Part shown: positions 17,858 through 26,351 of the stretch, piece by piece
Layout of the letters: every line of letters starts with the position of its first letter
Position numbering within the stretch: position 1 is the first letter of the stretch
Assembly: GCA_047631555.1 (NCBI GenBank)
Contig: JBLHZY010000002.1
Coordinates: 558,001 to 622,000 of the forward strand
DNA length: 64,000 bases
Reading direction: 5' to 3'
DNA from: JBLHZY01 sp047631555
GTDB taxonomy: Bacteria; Pseudomonadota; Alphaproteobacteria; Rhodobacterales; Rhodobacteraceae
The notes under the pieces: model-generated
Seen by the model: the letters and a program-made list of their open reading frames with translations, nothing else
Told to the model about the DNA's origin: nothing
Database searches by the model: none
Program-made: the position numbers and the translations under genes

Positions 17858-19456
17858 TTAGCTGATCGCGGCGGCTTTTACATCGTCGTCGATATAAGCG
17901 ATGTATTGCTCGAAGTTTTCCGCAAACATGCTGACAAGCTTTTTGGCTTGGGCATCATAGGCGTCTTTATCGGCCCATGTGCGGCGCGGATCGAGAAGCA
18001 CATCCGCAACACCGGGAACAGACACAGGAACCTCAAAGCCGAAGTTTGGATCTTTGCGATATTCTGCCTCGTTAAGCGAGCCATCAAGAGCCGCACTAAG
18101 CAGCGAGCGGGTTGCGCGGATCGGCATGCGCGAGCCAGTGCCATAGGCGCCGCCTGTCCAGCCTGTGTTAACCAGCCAGCAAGTGGCGCCATGCGTTGCG
18201 ATTTTTTCGCGCAGCAGGTTGCCGTAGGCTTCGGGGCGGCGCGGCATGAAGGGCGCGCCGAAACAGGTTGAGAATGTGGGCTCTGGCTCTGTTACGCCGC
18301 GCTCTGTTCCGGCAACTTTGGAGGTAAAGCCGGAGAGGAAGTGATACATCGCTTGCGCTGGTGTGAGGCGCGAGATCGGAGGGAGAACGCCGAAGGCATC
18401 GCATGTGAGCATGACGATGTTTTTCGGGTGCCCGCCGAGCGAGTTTTCCGAGGCATTCGAGATATAATGAAGCGGATAGGCGCAGCGCATGTTTGCGGTA
18501 AGGCTATCATCTTCAAAGTCCAGATCGAGCGTATCCTCGTCATAGACCATGTTCTCGATCACGGTGGCGAATTTTTCGGTCGTGGCGTAAATCTCAGGCT
18601 CGGCTTCTTTGCTCAGGCTGATTGTTTTTGCATAGCAGCCGCCTTCAAAGTTAAAGGTGCCGCGATCGGACCAGCCATGCTCATCGTCGCCGATCAGCAC
18701 GCGGCTTGGATCCGCCGAAAGTGTTGTTTTGCCGGTGCCCGAGAGGCCAAAGAAAACGGCCGTATCGACGGGATTGTTGGGCGCATGGTTGGCGGAGCAA
18801 TGCATCGCCATAACGCCTTTGCCGGGCAGGATATAGTTGAGCAGGGTGAAGACGGATTTCTTGTTTTCGCCAGCGTATGCCGTGCCACCGATCAGGATGA
18901 GCTTTTTGTCAAAGTTCAGCGCGATCACTGTTTCCGAACGACAGCCATGTTTTTCGGCGTCTGCTTGGAAGGTCGGGCAGTTGATGATGGTGAAGTCCGC
19001 GACAAAATTATCAAGCTCGGCGCGCTCTGGGCGGCGCAGCATGGTGCGGATGAAAAGGCCGTGCCAAGCAAGCTCGGTCACAACGCGCACATCGAGGCGA
19101 TGTGCGGGATCGGCGCCACCAAACAAATCTTGGACGAAGTAATCGCCGCCCTTCATATGTTCGAGCATATCCGCGTGCAGCACGTCAAAGGCTGCAGGCT
19201 CCATGGGCGTATTGTTTTCCCACCAAATATGATCTTCGACGGCTGGAGTGCGAACCACGAATTTATCCTTGGGCGAGCGGCCTGTATGCTTGCCTGTGGT
19301 GCACAGGAACGAGCCGCCTTTGCCAAGCTTGCCCTCAGAACGCTTGAGCGCTTCTTCGACCAGCTGTGGTTCGATCAGGTTGTAATAGACGTTGCCGAGG
19401 CCGGTGATGCCTTGATCTTCAAGTCGATGGGCCGGGTTAACACGTCCGGTTGTCAT
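17858..19456 (-). CDS. pckA: Phosphoenolpyruvate carboxykinase (ATP)
   Basis: Converts oxaloacetate and ATP to PEP, the entry to gluconeogenesis. From the ATG at 19456 the protein is 532 aa, normal for the ATP-dependent class. Visible: CTTGKHTGRSPKDKFVVRTP (substrate Arg), the P-loop FFGLSGTGKTTLSADP, the GDDEHGWSD kinase-2 motif and GGAYGTGSRMPIRATRSLL. The ATG at 19456 has AGGGAG upstream; a 16-residue longer form from 19504 is possible but unlike homologues. The region before it carries GCGCAA half-sites. In Rhodobacterales and rhizobia pckA is divergent from chvI, as here. Confidence 0.96.
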   Translation of the reverse strand: MTTGRVNPAHRLEDQGITGLGNVYYNLIEPQLVEEALKRSEGKLGKGGSFLCTTGKHTGRSPKDKFVVRTPAVEDHIWWENNTPMEPAAFDVLHADMLEHMKGGDYFVQDLFGGADPAHRLDVRVVTELAWHGLFIRTMLRRPERAELDNFVADFTIINCPTFQADAEKHGCRSETVIALNFDKKLILIGGTAYAGENKKSVFTLLNYILPGKGVMAMHCSANHAPNNPVDTAVFFGLSGTGKTTLSADPSRVLIGDDEHGWSDRGTFNFEGGCYAKTISLSKEAEPEIYATTEKFATVIENMVYDEDTLDLDFEDDSLTANMRCAYPLHYISNASENSLGGHPKNIVMLTCDAFGVLPPISRLTPAQAMYHFLSGFTSKVAGTERGVTEPEPTFSTCFGAPFMPRRPEAYGNLLREKIATHGATCWLVNTGWTGGAYGTGSRMPIRATRSLLSAALDGSLNEAEYRKDPNFGFEVPVSVPGVADVLLDPRRTWADKDAYDAQAKKLVSMFAENFEQYIAYIDDDVKAAAIS

Positions 19457-19814
19457 CCTGCTATCTCCCTTCGCCGGCGGCGCGGCGACTTCGTAGTGTT
19501 TCATTCAAGCGCAAGATTGTTGCGCATCAGGCCGGGTTACCTGCCCTATTCAGCCCTATAGCACGGCTGTTTCGAATGGGAACAGGACGGATACGCGCAG
19601 TTAGCGCAACCATTTTGGAGTTAGCGCAATCAGCGCCAGCAAACTGCAGCCAATTCTATAAAGGTGAGACATATTAGCCATTGGTTACGTTTTTTCGTGT
19701 CTGATCAGGGACGGATAATAGAGTGATTCGCAGTTAGCAGTTGATTCTGTGGGCCGTGATCGTGAATATGGCTAAAAAACGACAGGCAAACAGAGCAGTA
19801 CAAGGAATTCTCCC
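19457..19814. promoter_or_regulatory. pckA-chvI divergent control region with GCGCAA half-site array
   Basis: A 358-bp gap with no gene. Four GCGCAA half-sites are visible: an inverted repeat GCGCAA-N5-TTGCGC at 19509-19525, and direct repeats AGTTAGCGCAA at 19599-19609 and 19619-19629, spaced exactly 20 bp (two helical turns). CAGTTAGC recurs at 19731-19738. For pckA a minus-strand -10 may be TATAGG (19560-19555), which would put the direct repeats near -56 and -76 and the inverted repeat near +30. For chvI, GATAAT at 19714-19719 is a possible -10. Confidence 0.5.
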
Positions 19815-20516
19815 ATGTCGAGAATCGCGTTAGTTGACGATGACAGGAACATCCTGACATCGGTTTCGATGACTCTTGAGGCCGAAGGCTTCGAGGTAGA
19901 AACATATAATGATGGCCAATCCGCGTTGGACGCCTTCAACAAGGCGCTGCCCGATATGGCTGTGTTTGATATTAAGATGCCCCGGATGGATGGGATGGAT
20001 CTGCTGCAACGCGTGCGCCAGAAAACCAACATGCCGGTGATCTTCCTCACCTCAAAAGATGATGAGATCGATGAGGTTTTGGGCCTGCGTATGGGCGCCG
20101 ATGATTACGTAAAAAAGCCGTTTTCTCAACGGCTTCTGGTGGAACGCATCCGCGCGCTTTTGCGTCGCCAAGAAGTGATTGAAACCGGCGAAGTTGCGAC
20201 CGACGAAGAAAACAAAGTGATGGAGCGCGGCGAGCTTTCGATGGATCCGCTGCGCCATGCTGTGAAGTGGAAAGGGAACGATGTTTCTCTGACCGTCACT
20301 GAATTCCTGCTGCTTCAGGCGCTCGCGCAGCGCCCTGGCTTCGTTAAAAGCCGCGATCAGTTGATGGATGTGGCTTACGACGACCAAGTTTACGTGGATG
20401 ATCGCACCATCGACAGCCACATCAAGCGCCTGCGTAAAAAGATGCGGACTGCTGACGATGAGTTTTCCGCTATCGAAACGCTGTATGGCATCGGCTATAG
20501 GTATAACGAAGAGTAA
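19815..20516 (+). CDS. chvI: ChvI-type response regulator (OmpR/PhoB family)
   Basis: DNA-binding response regulator paired with ChvG. The 233-aa protein has an N-terminal receiver domain with D8/D9, the phospho-acceptor D52 in AVFDIKMPRMDG, and the conserved Lys in ADDYVKKPF. A winged-helix domain fills the C-terminus (LTVTEFLLLQALAQRPGFVKSRDQ; DRTIDSHIKRLRKKM; ETLYGIGYRY). In alphaproteobacteria ChvGI/ExoS-ChvI senses acid or envelope change and controls envelope and central carbon genes. AAGGA precedes the ATG. It overlaps chvG by one base. Confidence 0.92.
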   Translation: MSRIALVDDDRNILTSVSMTLEAEGFEVETYNDGQSALDAFNKALPDMAVFDIKMPRMDGMDLLQRVRQKTNMPVIFLTSKDDEIDEVLGLRMGADDYVKKPFSQRLLVERIRALLRRQEVIETGEVATDEENKVMERGELSMDPLRHAVKWKGNDVSLTVTEFLLLQALAQRPGFVKSRDQLMDVAYDDQVYVDDRTIDSHIKRLRKKMRTADDEFSAIETLYGIGYRYNEE

Positions 20517-22252
20517 TGACACTCGCGTCGAGGATAGACGTGCGCGACAAAACCGTAGCACACAATGCGGATGTTGTTCTGGGCGACGATTGGGTCGCCC
20601 CGGACGCTACCGCCGATAATGAAATCCGCGCCCACCGGGAAAAACGCGGATTGATTTCGATCAACCGATCGCCTCTTGCGCGCAAAATCATTACCTTCAA
20701 TCTTCTGGCGATCATTTTGATGGTTGCTGGTGTGCTTTACCTCAATCCATTTCGCGATAGCCTCGTGTTTCAGCGCCAAAATGGGCTGGTCACAGAAGCG
20801 CAATTGATCGCAAACGCTTTCAAGGCGCAGATGCCAGAAGAAGGCGCTGTCGACCTTGCCTCAAATGATGTCATTGATGTTCGGGCAACATTGGAAAGCC
20901 TTGCGCTTTCTGATGGCGTTGAGGTCTTTGTTTACGATACAAATCAAGCACTTGTCGGATCAACGATTGGGATTGAACGGCCAGCCGTTGCGCCCATTAT
21001 CGGGCTTGAGCGAAATCGCCGCGCGACATTGATTACTGATTTTCTCAATTCGCTTTGGGAAGGGGCTGCCGGCTTAATCAAGCGCGACGCGCCCAAATCC
21101 GTTGATATCATTCACGACAGCGAGGCGCATACGAGCCGCTTGGTCCAAGAAACGCTGGCTGGCACCACACATGTGCATTCCGGGCATGATAATGTTGGCA
21201 ATGCGGTCTTCGCAGTTGCCACGCCGCTCGAAAAAGACGGTGTAATTCTCGGCGTCGTTGCTCTTACATCGGCCGCTGGTGAAATTGATGAGCTGGTCCG
21301 TTCTGAGCGCGAGCAAGTTTTGCAGATGTTTGTGATCGCCATATTGGTGTCCATCGGGCTGAGCCTTGTTTTGGCCTCTACGATTGCAAACCCTCTCTCT
21401 GATCTTGCCGATGCCGCCGAAATTGGCCGCGATAAGAATTCGCGCAAGGTGAACCCGGGCCGGGTTCGTATTCCTGATTTGTCTGGGCGCCCGGATGAGA
21501 TTGGCCGCCTTTCCGGCGCGCTGCGCGGCATGGTCAGTGCGCTTTACAATCGCATCGACGCCAACGAACAATTTGCAGCCGACGTTGCTCATGAAATCAA
21601 GAACCCGCTCGCCTCGCTTCGCTCAGCCGTTGGTTCTTTGCGCATGGTCAAAAAGGAAGAGCAGCGCGAAAAACTGCTTGATGTGATTGACCACGACGTG
21701 CGCCGTTTGGATCGCCTCGTGTCTGATATTTCGAACGCTTCGCGCCTTGATAGCGAGCTGGTGAAAGAAGAAGAAGAAGAGTTCAACTTGCTTCATATGC
21801 TGGGCAATCTGATCGAATATCTCGGTCAGGATGCTTCGGAAAAAGGCGTTGAGTTTATCGCAGATCTGCCCGACAAGCCGATTTTCATTCACGGGCTTGA
21901 AGCGCGATTGGCGCAAGTTTTTGTAAACCTGATCACGAATGCTGTCTCCTTTTGCGAAGATGGCGACGCGATCCGCGTTTGGGTGCGCAAGCGAGAAAAT
22001 CGCGTGCTGATTGTTGTCGAAGACACCGGCCCCGGCATTCCCGAGCAGGCCCTCTCAAAAGTCTTTAATCGCTTCTATTCTGAGCGCCCAGTTGGCCAGT
22101 TTGGCAACAACTCCGGCCTTGGCTTGGCGATCTCAAAGCAAATTGTTGAAGCGCATGGCGGCGTGATCTGGGCAGAGAATATCCGCCCAACAGATGCCGA
22201 TATTACGTCTGATCCTTTGGGTGCGCGCTTTGTGGTCGGTCTACCGGTTTGA
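20516..22252 (+). CDS. chvG: ChvG-type membrane sensor histidine kinase
   Basis: Sensor kinase of the ChvG/ExoS family, 578 aa. Order: cytoplasmic N-terminus, first membrane helix near residues 58-76 (ITFNLLAIILMVAGVLYL), a periplasmic sensor of about 190 residues, second helix (FVIAILVSIGLSLVLAS), HAMP, then HisKA with H359 (DVAHEIKNPLASLRSAVGS) and HATPase_c (N box NLITNAVSF, G1 EDTGPGIPE, G2 GLGLAISKQ). Its phosphotransfer partner is the adjacent chvI. The stop overlaps the hprK start (TTGA). Confidence 0.92.
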   Translation: MTLASRIDVRDKTVAHNADVVLGDDWVAPDATADNEIRAHREKRGLISINRSPLARKIITFNLLAIILMVAGVLYLNPFRDSLVFQRQNGLVTEAQLIANAFKAQMPEEGAVDLASNDVIDVRATLESLALSDGVEVFVYDTNQALVGSTIGIERPAVAPIIGLERNRRATLITDFLNSLWEGAAGLIKRDAPKSVDIIHDSEAHTSRLVQETLAGTTHVHSGHDNVGNAVFAVATPLEKDGVILGVVALTSAAGEIDELVRSEREQVLQMFVIAILVSIGLSLVLASTIANPLSDLADAAEIGRDKNSRKVNPGRVRIPDLSGRPDEIGRLSGALRGMVSALYNRIDANEQFAADVAHEIKNPLASLRSAVGSLRMVKKEEQREKLLDVIDHDVRRLDRLVSDISNASRLDSELVKEEEEEFNLLHMLGNLIEYLGQDASEKGVEFIADLPDKPIFIHGLEARLAQVFVNLITNAVSFCEDGDAIRVWVRKRENRVLIVVEDTGPGIPEQALSKVFNRFYSERPVGQFGNNSGLGLAISKQIVEAHGGVIWAENIRPTDADITSDPLGARFVVGLPV

Positions 22253-22743
22253 GCCGGCATCCAGCTGATGAAGATATCAAGGGGCCTCTGCTGAAAAGCG
22301 GTGGCCCCAGTTCATTTGAGGGTCAAGATCTGATCGTGCACGGATCTTGTGTCGCCTTAGGCAATGCTGCATTGTTGATCCTTGGGCCTTCTGGCGCGGG
22401 CAAATCCTCACTGGCATTGCAGATGATGGCGCTTGGGGCTGTGCTTGTTGCGGATGATCGCACCGTTTTGCGCGCGCATCCTGAAGGCGGAGTATATGCT
22501 TCCTGTCCGGCTCCCATTCGCGGCCAGATAGAGGCGCGCGGGATCGGGATACTCGAAGCCGCCTCGCAAATCTCTGCGAAGCTTTCATTGGTTGTCGATC
22601 TTTCGCAACAAGAGACAGATCGTTTGCCGCCAAGACGGTTTCATTCGATCTTAGGTAACGATTTTGAGTTAGTATGGGGCAATGACACCGCCATTTTTGC
22701 GGCGGGTTTGATGCAATATCTCAAAGGCGGACGGAGGGCCTAA
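22249..22743 (+). CDS. hprK: Short HPr kinase/phosphorylase (C-terminal domain only)
   Basis: 164 residues equivalent to the kinase domain of HPrK/P, without the N-terminal domain found in Firmicutes; this short form is typical of alphaproteobacteria. It shows IVHGSCVALGNAALLILGPS, the Walker A GPSGAGKSSLA (residues 46-56), VADDRTVLRA, and RGQIEARGIGILE. It would phosphorylate a serine of HPr (see ptsH, S49). The only start that keeps the HGS region in a sensible context is a TTG that overlaps the chvG stop, so expression probably depends on translational coupling. Confidence 0.88.
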   Translation: MSRHPADEDIKGPLLKSGGPSSFEGQDLIVHGSCVALGNAALLILGPSGAGKSSLALQMMALGAVLVADDRTVLRAHPEGGVYASCPAPIRGQIEARGIGILEAASQISAKLSLVVDLSQQETDRLPPRRFHSILGNDFELVWGNDTAIFAAGLMQYLKGGRRA

Positions 22744-23681
22744 TGGCCGATCTCATCGATCCTCTTGCGCAGAACACGCTGCGCCAAATGCGGCGATTGG
22801 TGATCGTCACTGGTCCTTCGGGCGCAGGACGATCGACTTCGGTAAACGCGCTTGAGGATTTGGGATTTGAGGTCATCGATAACCTCCCGCTTTCGCTTTT
22901 GCCGCGCCTACTGGATGGGCCGCCGATTGATCGCCCCCTTGCGCTTGGCATCGATACGCGCAACCGGGATTTTTCGGTGAATGCGCTGATAGATATCGTT
23001 GAGCGGCTCGAGGCGGATTTTGGGGTCGTTCCGGAGTTATTGTATCTGGATTGCGCGGCCGATGTTTTGATCCGCCGCTACTCCGAAACGCGCCGCCGTC
23101 ATCCGATGGCGCCTGCGGAAACAGCTTCCCAAGGCATTGAGCTTGAGGCCGATCTACTGGGCCCAATTCGCGCGCGCGCAGATATTCTTATCGACACAAC
23201 CGACCTTACACCCCACGATCTGCGCGGCGAGATTGAGCGCTGGTTTGGCGTTGGAACGGGGCACGAAGCGGGGCTTGGCCTTGCGGTTTCGGTGCAAAGT
23301 TTTTCCTACAAACGCGGGATGCCGCGCGGGATTGATATGGTGTTTGATTGTCGCTTCTTGCGCAATCCCTACTGGAACGCCGATCTTCGCGCGCTAAACG
23401 GGCAAGATGAGCCGGTCGCGGATCATATTTCTGCGGATCCGCGCTTTGAGGGCTTCTTTTCTAAAGTGCAGGACCTGTGTGAATTTTTGCTGCCAGCGTT
23501 TCGCGAAGAGGGCAAAGCGCATCTTGCAATTGGCTTTGGCTGTACGGGCGGGCAACACCGATCTGTTGCCGTCGCGGAAAAATTAGGCAAAGCCCTTGCG
23601 AAGAACGATTGGCAGGTGTCTATAAGGCACAGGGAATTGGAACGGCGCGGCCTTAATCGGCCGCTCTCAAAATCGGGGTAG
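22743..23681 (+). CDS. rapZ: RapZ/YvcJ family nucleotide-binding protein
   Basis: A 312-aa P-loop protein of the RapZ (YhbJ/YvcJ) family. In E. coli it guides RNase E to the GlmZ sRNA and senses glucosamine-6-phosphate; the role in alphaproteobacteria is less clear. Visible: VTGPSGAGRSTSVNALEDLGF (residues 22-42), DNLPLSLLPRL, GIDTRNRDF, YLDCAADVLIRRYSETRRRHP and near the C-terminus GFGCTGGQHRSVAVAEKL. The Walker A lysine position is Arg (R30). It overlaps hprK by one base and sits in the PTS regulatory operon, as in many proteobacteria. Confidence 0.92.
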   Translation: MADLIDPLAQNTLRQMRRLVIVTGPSGAGRSTSVNALEDLGFEVIDNLPLSLLPRLLDGPPIDRPLALGIDTRNRDFSVNALIDIVERLEADFGVVPELLYLDCAADVLIRRYSETRRRHPMAPAETASQGIELEADLLGPIRARADILIDTTDLTPHDLRGEIERWFGVGTGHEAGLGLAVSVQSFSYKRGMPRGIDMVFDCRFLRNPYWNADLRALNGQDEPVADHISADPRFEGFFSKVQDLCEFLLPAFREEGKAHLAIGFGCTGGQHRSVAVAEKLGKALAKNDWQVSIRHRELERRGLNRPLSKSG

Positions 23682-23685
23682 TCGC

Positions 23686-24078
23686 GTGCTCGGTATTGTC
23701 ATCGTCGCGCATGGAGGTTTGGCCAAGGAATACTTGGCAGCTGTCGAACACGTTGTCGGCAAGCAAACCGGGATTCGTGCCATCTCAATCGAGGCGGATC
23801 ATGACCGCGCGGCCAAACAGGCCGAAATCTGCGCTGCGGCGGATGCGGTGGATAGTGGTGCAGGTGTTGTTATTGTTACGGATATGTTTGGCGGATCGCC
23901 GTCAAATCTTAGCCTTATGGCCTGTCACTGTGAAGATCGCAAAATCATCTACGGCGCGAACCTGCCGATGTTGGTTAAGCTGGCAAAATCGCGTCACCAT
24001 TCGGTTCCCGACGCGGTAAATAGCGCCCTTGCCGCGGGGCGAAAATATATCGATAGCTTTGATGCAAGCCATTCATAA
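23686..24078 (+). CDS. PTS EIIA component, mannose family (regulatory)
   Basis: A 130-aa EIIA-Man domain protein. The phospho-accepting His is H9 in GIVIVAHGGLAKEYL; TDMFGGSPSNLSLMA is the second family motif. It starts with GTG, 4 bp after rapZ. No EIIB/EIIC sugar permease gene is near, so it is likely a regulatory phospho-relay protein accepting phosphate from the HPr encoded next, rather than part of a sugar transporter. The cognate EI is not in this window. Confidence 0.88.
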   Translation: MLGIVIVAHGGLAKEYLAAVEHVVGKQTGIRAISIEADHDRAAKQAEICAAADAVDSGAGVVIVTDMFGGSPSNLSLMACHCEDRKIIYGANLPMLVKLAKSRHHSVPDAVNSALAAGRKYIDSFDASHS

Positions 24079-24108
24079 AAAGCCATTTTCCTAATTAGAG
24101 TTGTTCTG

Positions 24109-24387
24109 ATGTCAGACTGTCCGCCACGCACCCTCGCGATTATCAACGAAAAGGGCCTTCATGCGCGCGCTTCGGCGAAACTGGTTGAGGTGGTTGAGGC
24201 GCATGACGCGGAGGCAGAAGTCAGTAAAGATGGGCTGAGTGCCTCTGGTGACAGCATTATGGGGCTTTTGATGTTGGCAGGCTCCAAGGGAACCTTTATT
24301 GAGGTTCAGACGCGCGGCGCTGAGGCCGCAAAATTGGCCGATGCGATAGAAGCCCTTGTGGCGGATCGTTTCGGCGAAGATTTCTGA
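24109..24387 (+). CDS. ptsH: Phosphocarrier protein HPr
   Basis: A 92-aa HPr of the PTS. The EI-dependent phosphorylation site is H18 (NEKGLHARASAKLVE) and the HPr-kinase site is S49 (ASGDSIMGLLMLA), exactly 31 residues apart as in classic HPr (H15/S46). Both sites are intact and hprK lies three genes upstream, so dual control by EI and HprK is expected. About 30 bp separate it from the EIIA gene. Confidence 0.94.
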   Translation: MSDCPPRTLAIINEKGLHARASAKLVEVVEAHDAEAEVSKDGLSASGDSIMGLLMLAGSKGTFIEVQTRGAEAAKLADAIEALVADRFGEDF

Positions 24388-24433
24388 GCGATACCGCGAA
24401 GCGAGCGGCGCCATTCAAGCCTTTCGGAGCCTC

Positions 24434-25300
24434 GTGAAAAAAGAACCTCAAAATAAACCGCTTCCCAATGAGCACAAGCCCGCGCCCTATAATAAGCGCG
24501 AGTTGTCCTATGCAAATACGTTCACGAATCCGTGGAAATCTTTTGCGATCAGGGCAATGGAATGGGCGAGCGGTAAGCTGACGCTTTTGCGACTGATCCG
24601 CAAGTTTGAGCAGATGGGCGTCCCTGAGGGGCAGCTTTTTTGGGGCCAAGCTTTGGGTTTGATGCGCATAGAGCTGCAAACGCCCGAAGAACAAATCGCC
24701 AATATTCCGCCAACGGGCCCTCTGGTCATCGTGGCCAACCACCCGCATGGATTGGTTGATGGGATGGTTTTGGCCGAACTTGTTGGCAAAGTGCGCACCG
24801 ATTACAAAATTTTGACGCGCTCATTGCTGACAGGTGTTCAGGAAATTTCGCAATTTATGCTGCCTGTGCCGTTTCCGCATGAGGATAATTCGTTTCAGGA
24901 TTCGCTGACCATGCGCAAGACAGCCATGGCGCATCTGGCGGCTGGCGGCGTGATTATTCTGTTTCCTTCCGGCGTTGTGGCTTCGTCCGACACGCTTTTT
25001 GGCAAGGTGATTGAGCGCGAATGGAACCCATTTACCTCAAAAATGGTGCTGCGTTCAGGTGCGAGCGTTGTTCCGATCTTCTTTCCGGGGCAAAATTCCC
25101 GGCTCTATCAGATCGCCAACAAGCTTTCGGCGACGATGCGCCAAGGACTGCTTTTGCACGAGGCCGTGCATTCGCTTGGCAAGCCGCAGACGCCTGTCGT
25201 TGGCGCGCCCATTGGGCCCGAAGAGCTTAAGGAATGGTCTTCCAATCCGCGCGGGCTTGTTGCTTGGTTGCGCGAAACAACGCTTGCTCTCAAGAAATAA
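24434..25300 (+). CDS. 1-acyl-glycerol-3-phosphate acyltransferase-like (LPLAT) protein
   Basis: A 288-aa LPLAT-superfamily protein expected to acylate a lysophospholipid or similar acceptor at the inner membrane. The catalytic block is VIVANHPHGLVDGMVLAEL, giving an H-x5-D spacing as in one LPLAT subgroup rather than the common H-x4-D. A substrate-binding motif follows (GVIILFPSGVVASSDTLFGK). The frame is open back to 24356, overlapping ptsH. I prefer the GTG at 24434, which has GGAG only four bases upstream, so this start is uncertain. Confidence 0.78.
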   Translation: MKKEPQNKPLPNEHKPAPYNKRELSYANTFTNPWKSFAIRAMEWASGKLTLLRLIRKFEQMGVPEGQLFWGQALGLMRIELQTPEEQIANIPPTGPLVIVANHPHGLVDGMVLAELVGKVRTDYKILTRSLLTGVQEISQFMLPVPFPHEDNSFQDSLTMRKTAMAHLAAGGVIILFPSGVVASSDTLFGKVIEREWNPFTSKMVLRSGASVVPIFFPGQNSRLYQIANKLSATMRQGLLLHEAVHSLGKPQTPVVGAPIGPEELKEWSSNPRGLVAWLRETTLALKK

Positions 25301-26182
25301 TCAGCGCGTCGGAACCGGCACATCGCCGCGATAATCATAAAAGCCGCGGTCAGTTTTGCGCCCGAGCCAGCCCGCCTCAACATATTTGGTCAAAAGCGGG
25401 CAGGGGCGGTATTTCGTATCCGCCAGCCCATCATGAAGCACGTTCATGATCGCAAGGCAGGTATCAAGCCCGATGAAATCCGCAAGCTCTAGCGGCCCCA
25501 TGGGATGATTGGCGCCAAGCTTCAGGGATTCGTCAATTGAGCGCACAGAGCCGACGCCTTCATAGAGCGTATAGACGGCCTCATTGATCATTGGCATCAG
25601 GATACGGTTGACGATAAAGGCGGGGAAATCTTCGGCGCTGGCGGCTGTTTTGCCAAGCTTTTCAACCACTTTGTGCAAGGCTTTATAGGTAGGTTCATCC
25701 GTTGCAATGCCGCGGATCAGCTCGACCAATTGCATCACGGGGACAGGGTTCATGAAGTGAAACCCCATGAATTTTTCGGGGCGATCGGTGCGCGATGCAA
25801 GCCGAGTGATGGAGATCGACGAGGTGTTGGAGGTAAGGATCGTATGGGGCTTAAGATGGGGCAGCAGATCCTCAAAGATCGCATTTTTAACGGTTTCACG
25901 CTCTGTGGCGGCTTCAATAACAAGGTCGGTCGCGCCCAGATCGGAGAGCGTCATGGTTGTTGAGATACGCGCCATGGCGGCGGACATTTCGGCCTGAGTG
26001 ATCTTATCGCGGCTGACTTGGCGCTCGAGGTTTCTCTCAATGAGAGCAAGCGCCGCAGTTAAGCTGTCCTGAGAAATATCGTTCAAAATCACATCATAAC
26101 CGGCCAATGCAAATACATGCGCGATGCCATTGCCCATTTGGCCTGCGCCCACGATGCCCACTTTTTGAATGTCGTCGCTCAT
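25301..26182 (-). CDS. hbdA: 3-hydroxybutyryl-CoA dehydrogenase
   Basis: NAD(P)-dependent oxidation/reduction of 3-hydroxyacyl-CoA, 293 aa. The Rossmann motif is VGIVGAGQMGNGIAHVFALAGYDV (residues 8-31). Catalytic and signature parts: SNTSSISITRLAS, FMGFHFMNPVPVMQLVEL (catalytic His) and LGANHPMGPLELADFIGLD. It lacks an enoyl-CoA hydratase domain, so it is the stand-alone C4-type enzyme used in polyhydroxybutyrate and acetoacetyl-CoA metabolism. It lies on the same strand as etfBA but is separated from it by a plus-strand gene. Confidence 0.93.
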   Translation of the reverse strand: MSDDIQKVGIVGAGQMGNGIAHVFALAGYDVILNDISQDSLTAALALIERNLERQVSRDKITQAEMSAAMARISTTMTLSDLGATDLVIEAATERETVKNAIFEDLLPHLKPHTILTSNTSSISITRLASRTDRPEKFMGFHFMNPVPVMQLVELIRGIATDEPTYKALHKVVEKLGKTAASAEDFPAFIVNRILMPMINEAVYTLYEGVGSVRSIDESLKLGANHPMGPLELADFIGLDTCLAIMNVLHDGLADTKYRPCPLLTKYVEAGWLGRKTDRGFYDYRGDVPVPTR

Positions 26183-26351
26183 CTACATGCCCCTTGTTCA
26201 ATATTTCTTGCCCGACCTTATGCGCCGCAAAGAGCGGGGCGCAAGGGCGATTGCGCGTCCGGAGATTGATCAAATTTTCCATTTAGCGAAATGGAAAGAT
26301 GTTTCTGCGAATCTCCTCTTGGGTGAAATTTAAACGAGTGGGTGGAAACAC

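Noticed and set aside
18341..19561. 406-codon plus-strand frame opposite pckA
   Set aside because: It is the antisense shadow of pckA with no family resemblance.
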